Shown in pieces: positions 58,392 through 64,000 of a stretch of DNA of 64,000 nt. The notes beneath the pieces were generated by a model. The model ran no database searches and was not told the origin of the DNA. It was given only the letters and a program-made list of their open reading frames with translations. Source of the stretch: Flavonifractor sp. An100 (GTDB lineage Bacteria > Bacillota > Clostridia > Oscillospirales > Oscillospiraceae); the NCBI RefSeq assembly GCF_002161175.1, contig NZ_NFMA01000007.1:49712-113711 (forward strand), in the 5' to 3' direction. The translations under genes were made by a program, and so were the position numbers. Every line of letters begins with the position of its first letter. Position 1 is the first letter of the stretch.

Positions 58392-60091
58392 AGATCCGAG
58401 CCACTCAGGCCATCATGGAGTGCCTGCTGGAGCAGGAGGTGGACACCGTCTTCGGCTATCCCGGCGGCACCATCCTCAACCTCTATGATGAGCTGTACAA
58501 TTATAAGGATAAAATCACCCATATCCTCACCGCCCACGAGCAGGGGGCGTCCCACGCCGCCGACGGCTATGCCCGTTCCACCGGAAAGGTGGGGGTGTGC
58601 TTTGCCACCAGCGGTCCCGGGGCCACCAACCTGACCACCGGCATCGCCACCGCCTACATGGACTCCTCCCCCGTGGTTTTCATCACCTGCAACGTCAGTG
58701 AGGACCTGCTGGGCAAGGACTCCTTCCAGGAGGTGGACATCACCGGCATCGCCATGCCCATCACCAAGGCCACCTATCTGGTCCGGGACCCCCAGACCAT
58801 CCCCGACGTGATGCGTCAGGCCTTCGCCGTGGCCGCCACCGGCCGTCCCGGCCCGGTGCTCATTGACTTTTTGAAGAATGTCACCTTCCTCAACGCCATG
58901 ATCGACTATGAGTTCATCCCCTGGACCCAGAACCGGTCCTGCTCCAGCATCCGGGCCCTCTCCCACAGCCATGAGCTGAAGGCCCCCGAGCCCAACCTGG
59001 GGGACATTGACAAGCTGGTGGAGATGATCGCCCAGTCGGAGCGCCCCCTGCTCATCTGCGGCGGCGGCGTGGTCCGGGGCCGGGCACACCGGCAGTTCCG
59101 GGAGTTTGCCGAGAAGCTGGACTCCCCTGTGGCCATCACCGTCATGGGCGGCGGCGGCTTCCCCGGCGCCCACCCCCTCACTACCGGCATGATCGGCATG
59201 CACGGCTCCCAGGCCTCCAACGTGGCCTGCAATGAGTGCGATCTGCTCATCGCCGTGGGTTGCCGGTTCTCCGACCGGGTGGCCCTCCAGCCCGACACCT
59301 TCGCCAGCCAGGCCAAGATCGTCCACATCGACATCGACCGTTCGGAGATCGACAAAAACGTCCTCACCGACCACCACATCGTGGGCTCGGCCAAGCGGGT
59401 GCTGGAGCTGCTCAATAAGCGCCTGGGCCAGTATCACCATCCGGAGTGGAAGGAGCACATTCTCCCCCTGCGGGAGAAGCAGCCGGTGGAAGATTGTGAC
59501 AAGCTCACCCCGGGCCAGATCCTGGACGCCATCCAGAAGGCGGTGCCCCACGACGCCATCGTGGCCACCGATGTGGGCCAGCACCAGATGTGGTCCATCC
59601 AGCACTTCCACTTTGAGTACCCGGGGCAGCTGCTCACCTCCGGAGGCTTCGGCACCATGGGCTTCGGCCTGGGGGCCGCCATCGGAGCCAAAATGGGCAA
59701 CCCGGACAAGGTGGTCATCCACACCACCGGCGACGGCTGCTTCCGCATGAACTGCCACGAGTTGGCTACCGTGGAGCATTACCACCTGCCCATCATCACC
59801 GTGGTCTTCAACAACGGTACCCTGGGCATGGTCCGCCAGTGGCAGCACCTCATCTACCACGAACACTACTCCCAGACCACTCTGGACCGGGGCCCAGACT
59901 TCGTGAAGCTGGCCCAGGCCTATGGTCTGAAGGGCAAGCGGGTCACCAACCGCGCCGAGATGGAGCAGGCCCTCCAGGAGGCCCTGTCCTGCGGCTGCGG
60001 CTACGTCATCGACTGCCAGGTGGATATGGACGAGATGGTCCGGCCCATGGTGGCCGGCGGCGCCCACATCACCGATTTTCTGCTGAAGTAA
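58388..60091 (+). CDS. ilvB: Acetolactate synthase large subunit, canonical copy
   Basis: The second catalytic subunit, 567 residues, canonical in all signature places: FGYPGGTILNLYDEL, catalytic Glu51 in AHEQGASHAADGYAR, GDGCFRMNCHEL as ThDP motif, and NNGTLGMVRQWQ with the active-site Trp485. It starts at TTG 58388, which overlaps the small-subunit stop and has GGAGGAAA upstream. It is followed 13 bp later by a second small subunit. This copy is the likely source of both acetolactate and acetohydroxybutyrate. Confidence 0.94.
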   Translation: MKIRATQAIMECLLEQEVDTVFGYPGGTILNLYDELYNYKDKITHILTAHEQGASHAADGYARSTGKVGVCFATSGPGATNLTTGIATAYMDSSPVVFITCNVSEDLLGKDSFQEVDITGIAMPITKATYLVRDPQTIPDVMRQAFAVAATGRPGPVLIDFLKNVTFLNAMIDYEFIPWTQNRSCSSIRALSHSHELKAPEPNLGDIDKLVEMIAQSERPLLICGGGVVRGRAHRQFREFAEKLDSPVAITVMGGGGFPGAHPLTTGMIGMHGSQASNVACNECDLLIAVGCRFSDRVALQPDTFASQAKIVHIDIDRSEIDKNVLTDHHIVGSAKRVLELLNKRLGQYHHPEWKEHILPLREKQPVEDCDKLTPGQILDAIQKAVPHDAIVATDVGQHQMWSIQHFHFEYPGQLLTSGGFGTMGFGLGAAIGAKMGNPDKVVIHTTGDGCFRMNCHELATVEHYHLPIITVVFNNGTLGMVRQWQHLIYHEHYSQTTLDRGPDFVKLAQAYGLKGKRVTNRAEMEQALQEALSCGCGYVIDCQVDMDEMVRPMVAGGAHITDFLLK

Positions 60092-60104
60092 GGGGGCGGC
60101 TGGG

Positions 60105-61671
<1,567 letters not shown>

Positions 61672-61696
61672 TCCTCCCGCCGATCCGGACAACAGA

Positions 61697-61733
61697 AAAT
61701 GCCTCCCCTGTTTGACCAGGGGAGGCATTTTTA
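61697..61733. terminator. Terminator of the ilv operon
   Basis: AAATGCCTCCCCTG (61697-61710) pairs perfectly with CAGGGGAGGCATTT (61717-61730), followed by TT; convergent with the next gene. Confidence 0.93.
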
Positions 61734-61748
61734 TCTATCCGTTTCCAG

Positions 61749-62477
61749 CTACCCTTCCGTCAGCAGGCAGAAGAGCTGATCCCCCTCTGGGAAAAGGGAC
61801 AGCTCTAGGGAAATGGCCGCTCCAGTCAGCGTCTCCAGTTCCGGCGTGCTGCGGAGGAACAGGGAGGAGCTCTCCTCCCCCTTGGCTACGTCATACCACC
61901 CGGCAGTCTGGTAAAAGGCGCATATCTCCGCTAGGACGGCTTCCGCCCCCTCTGGTCCGCCGGACAGCTCAAAGGCCTGTCCGACCGTGAGATAGACCGG
62001 GTCGCCCTCGTACTCCGCCAGCAAATACAGGGGGAACAGCAGGCCCCGCAGCTCCTCCTCTGACAGCCGGCAGCTCACATCAAGGTCCATCAGGGTATAC
62101 CGCCACTGGTCCCCCTCCCCGCCGGAACAGGCAATAAAGCACAGTCCGCCCCCGTCCTGGGGGGTGGTCACATGGATCAGAAGGCCCTCCTGCTGTCCAG
62201 CAAAGGAGCGGGGCGCCACTTCCGTCACAAAATCTTGGCCGGAGATCTGCTCCTCCAGCTCCTCCGGCCTCAGCGCGGCAGTGAAGACGGTGAGACTAGG
62301 GCTTGGAACGGTGCGGCGGCAGTCCAGAGGGAAGGACACCCGCTCTCCGGTGGGGAACAGCTTGATCCCCACGCTGTCCGCCCGGGTGGGGGCGGGCCCG
62401 CCGCAGGAGACCAGCAGCAGAAGGCAGACAAGAATTTCCGCAAGCCGGAAGCGGTGTTTCAGCGTGTGGGAAAACAT
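61749..62477 (-). CDS. Lipoprotein of unknown function
   Basis: A 242-residue lipoprotein: the signal EILVCLLLLVSC gives a predicted lipid-anchored Cys near residue 25. The mature part is rich in Glu, Leu and Gly, with no recognised domain or enzyme motif. I use ATG 62477; a TTG three codons upstream is possible. Base composition is GC-rich like most of the window, in contrast to the AT-rich fragment just upstream. Confidence 0.72.
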   Translation of the reverse strand: MFSHTLKHRFRLAEILVCLLLLVSCGGPAPTRADSVGIKLFPTGERVSFPLDCRRTVPSPSLTVFTAALRPEELEEQISGQDFVTEVAPRSFAGQQEGLLIHVTTPQDGGGLCFIACSGGEGDQWRYTLMDLDVSCRLSEEELRGLLFPLYLLAEYEGDPVYLTVGQAFELSGGPEGAEAVLAEICAFYQTAGWYDVAKGEESSSLFLRSTPELETLTGAAISLELSLFPEGDQLFCLLTEG

Positions 62478-62489
62478 CTCTATCAACCT

Positions 62490-62759
62490 TTATGAATAGC
62501 TTGAAATTGCAGATGCATCTGAAATAAACGGACGAATGACTTGATAGTTTATGACAACATCGGAATAATTTTCCCATCCGTAATGGGTAATGAGCAAATC
62601 ATAAGGAGTATAGCCGTAAACTACTATATTATGATCTACTGTATTTGTACCTGACGAAGAAACATCATCGACTTGACCACATAAAAGCACCGGACGATTA
62701 GCATCAATTTGTTCTTTAATCCGCCCCACAGTCGGTAATATTTGAGACCAATAGCCCAT
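62490..62759 (-). pseudogene. Fragment of a C39-like peptidase, AT-rich
   Basis: An 89-residue frame with NRPVLLCGQ, then DHNIVVYGYTPYDLL and ITHYGWENYSD, the pattern of the second half of a Peptidase_C39-like domain with its His. The N-terminal half with the catalytic Cys is missing, so it is probably inactive. Composition is strikingly AT-rich compared with the GC-rich flanks. No good ribosome site is present at 62759; a frame starting at 62804 overlaps the promoter. It looks like a remnant of transferred DNA. Confidence 0.6.
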
Positions 62760-62803
62760 ATTGATATTGCGTTCTTGCGATAAATACCTATTCTTACAAA
62801 ACA

Positions 62804-62832
62804 ATTTTATTTTAATTGCATAATTTTGTCAA
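62804..62832 (-). promoter_or_regulatory. Promoter in front of the C39-like fragment
   Basis: Leftward TTGACA (62827-62832), 17-bp spacer, TAAAAT (62804-62809). A second ATAATTTTGTCAA, and so a second TTGACA, lies 40 bp further upstream. Confidence 0.7.
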
Positions 62833-62877
62833 GAATAAAATGTAAAATATTGTAATTTTATATAATTTTGTCAAAAC

Positions 62878-62910
62878 AAAGGGCCAACCCTGGAACAGGG
62901 CAGGCCCTTT
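62878..62910 (-). terminator. Terminator of the DUF2085 operon
   Basis: AAAGGGCC (62878-62885) pairs with GGCCCTTT (62903-62910), with an inner CCCTG/CAGGG helix. T-rich sequence follows on the left. Confidence 0.85.
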
Positions 62911-62987
62911 GCATGCGAATAAATATCACGCCGCCTTCTGGGGCAGTGCAGATGCTCCTGACAATCGCCGACAGCTTCGCCGCCGGT

Positions 62988-63356
62988 TCAGAAAGCCGTC
63001 AGCCTCTCCCCCAGGGACAGGCCGTACTGGAAGGTCGCCGCCGTGGACTGGAAAAACAGGTTGACCAGGGCGTAGCCGAAAAGCAGGCCGGTGACAAAGC
63101 GCCGGCCGTTTCCGCTCTCGTAGGAGGTGAGGGCCTGAAGACCGCCGTCTGCCACCAGGGGGAGGAGCAGAACCAACGACCACACCACATCCACCCGGAC
63201 AAAGGGAAAACTCACCAGGCACAAAACCATGCCCGCCAGCTCCCCGGTACACCGGGCGCATAACGGAAACCGCCGCCCCTTATAGTGAAAGGAGCGGCTG
63301 TCCAGACCGTGGCACCCAAAGATAATGGGCAGCCATTGATAGAGCCAGGGGATCAC
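62988..63356 (-). CDS. DUF2085 membrane protein
   Basis: A 122-residue membrane protein matching DUF2085: CHGLDSRSFHYKGRRFPLCA at about 15-34 followed by RCTGE, then three hydrophobic helices. The conserved Cys/His/Arg pattern in the N-terminal loop suggests metal or cofactor binding, but the function is unknown. Its ATG overlaps the stop of the zinc-ribbon gene by 4 bp, so the two are coupled. The region from 62911 to 62987 holds nothing I can name. Confidence 0.85.
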   Translation of the reverse strand: MIPWLYQWLPIIFGCHGLDSRSFHYKGRRFPLCARCTGELAGMVLCLVSFPFVRVDVVWSLVLLLPLVADGGLQALTSYESGNGRRFVTGLLFGYALVNLFFQSTAATFQYGLSLGERLTAF

Positions 63357-63646
63357 GAGAGGATGGCCAGCCCAATGCCGCCCACGATGGCAAGGATATA
63401 CCAGAACGCGTAAAGACCCACGGCCACCAGGGCGCCGATGCCCGCGGCCTTGGCGGTTTTAGGCTTTTGGTCCTTCCAAACCAGGAAGAGCACCAGACCC
63501 ACAATGGGGATGCAGCAGCCCAGCAGGCTCCAGCCGATGCCGCCGTTATCCTGAACAGGAGGGACAGAGTACTGGGCTTCCCCACAGGAGGGGCAGACCA
63601 TTGCCTGGTCGCTGATGGGGGCGCCGCAGCGCCTGCAGTATGCCAT
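63353..63646 (-). CDS. Zinc-ribbon membrane protein
   Basis: A 97-residue protein with an N-terminal zinc ribbon, CRRCG and CPSCG (residues 4-21), a short linker and two hydrophobic helices (WSLLGCCIPIVGLVLFLVW and a Gly/Ala-rich C-terminal helix). AGGAGGT precedes the ATG. It is first of a two-gene leftward operon with the DUF2085 gene. No specific function is known. Confidence 0.83.
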   Translation of the reverse strand: MAYCRRCGAPISDQAMVCPSCGEAQYSVPPVQDNGGIGWSLLGCCIPIVGLVLFLVWKDQKPKTAKAAGIGALVAVGLYAFWYILAIVGGIGLAILS

Positions 63647-63697
63647 AGAGGTTACCTCCTAAAAATAAGCAATTAAATTAAGCCGATCGGCAGCTCC

Positions 63698-63726
63698 ATT
63701 ATACCAGAGAGGCCGCCAGAACACAA
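63698..63726 (-). promoter_or_regulatory. Promoter of the zinc-ribbon operon
   Basis: Leftward TTGTGT (63721-63726), 17-bp spacer, TATAAT (63698-63703). Confidence 0.65.
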
Positions 63727-63771
63727 GAAAGATTCCCCGGGAAATGGAGAAAAGAGCCCTGGGAAACCGCC

Positions 63772-64000
63772 TTACAGTCTGGCTTTGGGCAGATTCCAGC
63801 GGTAGTGGGCGGCCAGACAGCGGATGAGCACTACCACACCCATCCCTAACAGCATGGCGGGCACCTCCCCCGTCCACGCCCAGCACAGGGCGCACACCAG
63901 GGCCCCAGCCAGGGAGGCGGAGGCGTAGACGTGCTTGACCAGGATGTAAGGGGTGTCATCGGCCAGCAGGTCCCGGAGCACCCCGCCCCCTACCCCGGTG
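63772..64000 (-). CDS. TRIC-type (UPF0126) cation channel protein, partial
   Basis: The C-terminal 75 residues of a membrane protein that runs past the window end. GVGGGVLRDLLADDTPYIL matches the second repeat of the TRIC/UPF0126 family (YicG-like), which forms trimeric potassium-type channels. Two further hydrophobic helices follow, and a basic end. The start and first half are outside the window. Confidence 0.83.
   Translation of the reverse strand, partial: TGVGGGVLRDLLADDTPYILVKHVYASASLAGALVCALCWAWTGEVPAMLLGMGVVVLIRCLAAHYRWNLPKARL

Overview
The window looks like chromosomal DNA of a GC-rich (my estimate is around 60%) low-motility gut Clostridium-type Firmicute, most likely an Oscillospiraceae member near Flavonifractor, Pseudoflavonifractor or Lawsonibacter. 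The basis is a leucine T-box, a CIRCE element, strong AGGAGG ribosome sites, sigma-A promoters with 17-bp spacers, SLH-domain S-layer protein, GTG/TTG starts and encoded-CCA tRNA. The genus is inference; no 16S rRNA gene is present. No CRISPR array, intact prophage or insertion sequence was seen.

Layout. 0-5.6 kb: an OmpR-type response regulator divergent from an MMPL exporter and a secreted coiled-coil partner. 5.7-12.1 kb: a TetR-controlled tripartite RND efflux operon (TetR, TolC-like, adaptor, permease). 12.2-13.5 kb: a MalY/PatB-type C-S lyase. 13.8-18.9 kb: a complete livKHMGF branched-chain amino acid importer. 19-22.9 kb: PTS enzyme I, a split transketolase and tRNA-Thr(CGT). 23-28 kb: a three-gene exopolysaccharide cluster (sugar transferase, GT4, O-antigen-ligase-like). 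28.2-32.8 kb: an orphan phage-tail-like protein, an S-layer protein with an elaborate leader, and an SH3 surface protein. 33-40.6 kb: AAA+ ATPase, mtaB, a CofE-like ligase, prolyl-tRNA deacylase, CorA, a UPF0210/ACT pair and a 5'-nucleotidase. 40.7-45.7 kb: a small membrane protein, TetR, a sodium:solute symporter and a GntR/ABC-2 operon. 45.8-51.7 kb: a PstS-like lipoprotein behind an 11-bp-periodic repeat array, a second lipoprotein, htpG under CIRCE, a PHP phosphatase and rpiB. 51.7-55.9 kb: nadE, a D-2-hydroxyacid dehydrogenase and a LysR regulator. 55.9-61.7 kb: a T-box-controlled ilvBN-ilvBN-ilvC operon with two acetolactate synthases. 61.7-64 kb: a lipoprotein, an AT-rich fragment of a C39-like peptidase, a DUF2085/zinc-ribbon pair and a TRIC-type channel cut by the window edge.

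Functional themes are envelope and export (MMPL, RND, EPS, S-layer, SH3), branched-chain amino acid supply by both import (liv) and synthesis (ilv), and pentose phosphate/NAD metabolism. The most unusual points are the tandem acetolactate synthases, in which the first catalytic subunit lacks the usual active-site Trp; the 11-bp repeat array before the PstS-like gene; perfect CIRCE control of htpG; a doubled TGGTAGAC repeat between two terminators upstream of the S-layer gene; a TolC-like protein in a probable monoderm; and an orphan CofE-like ligase. I did not find one clearly novel multi-gene defence or mobile system here.
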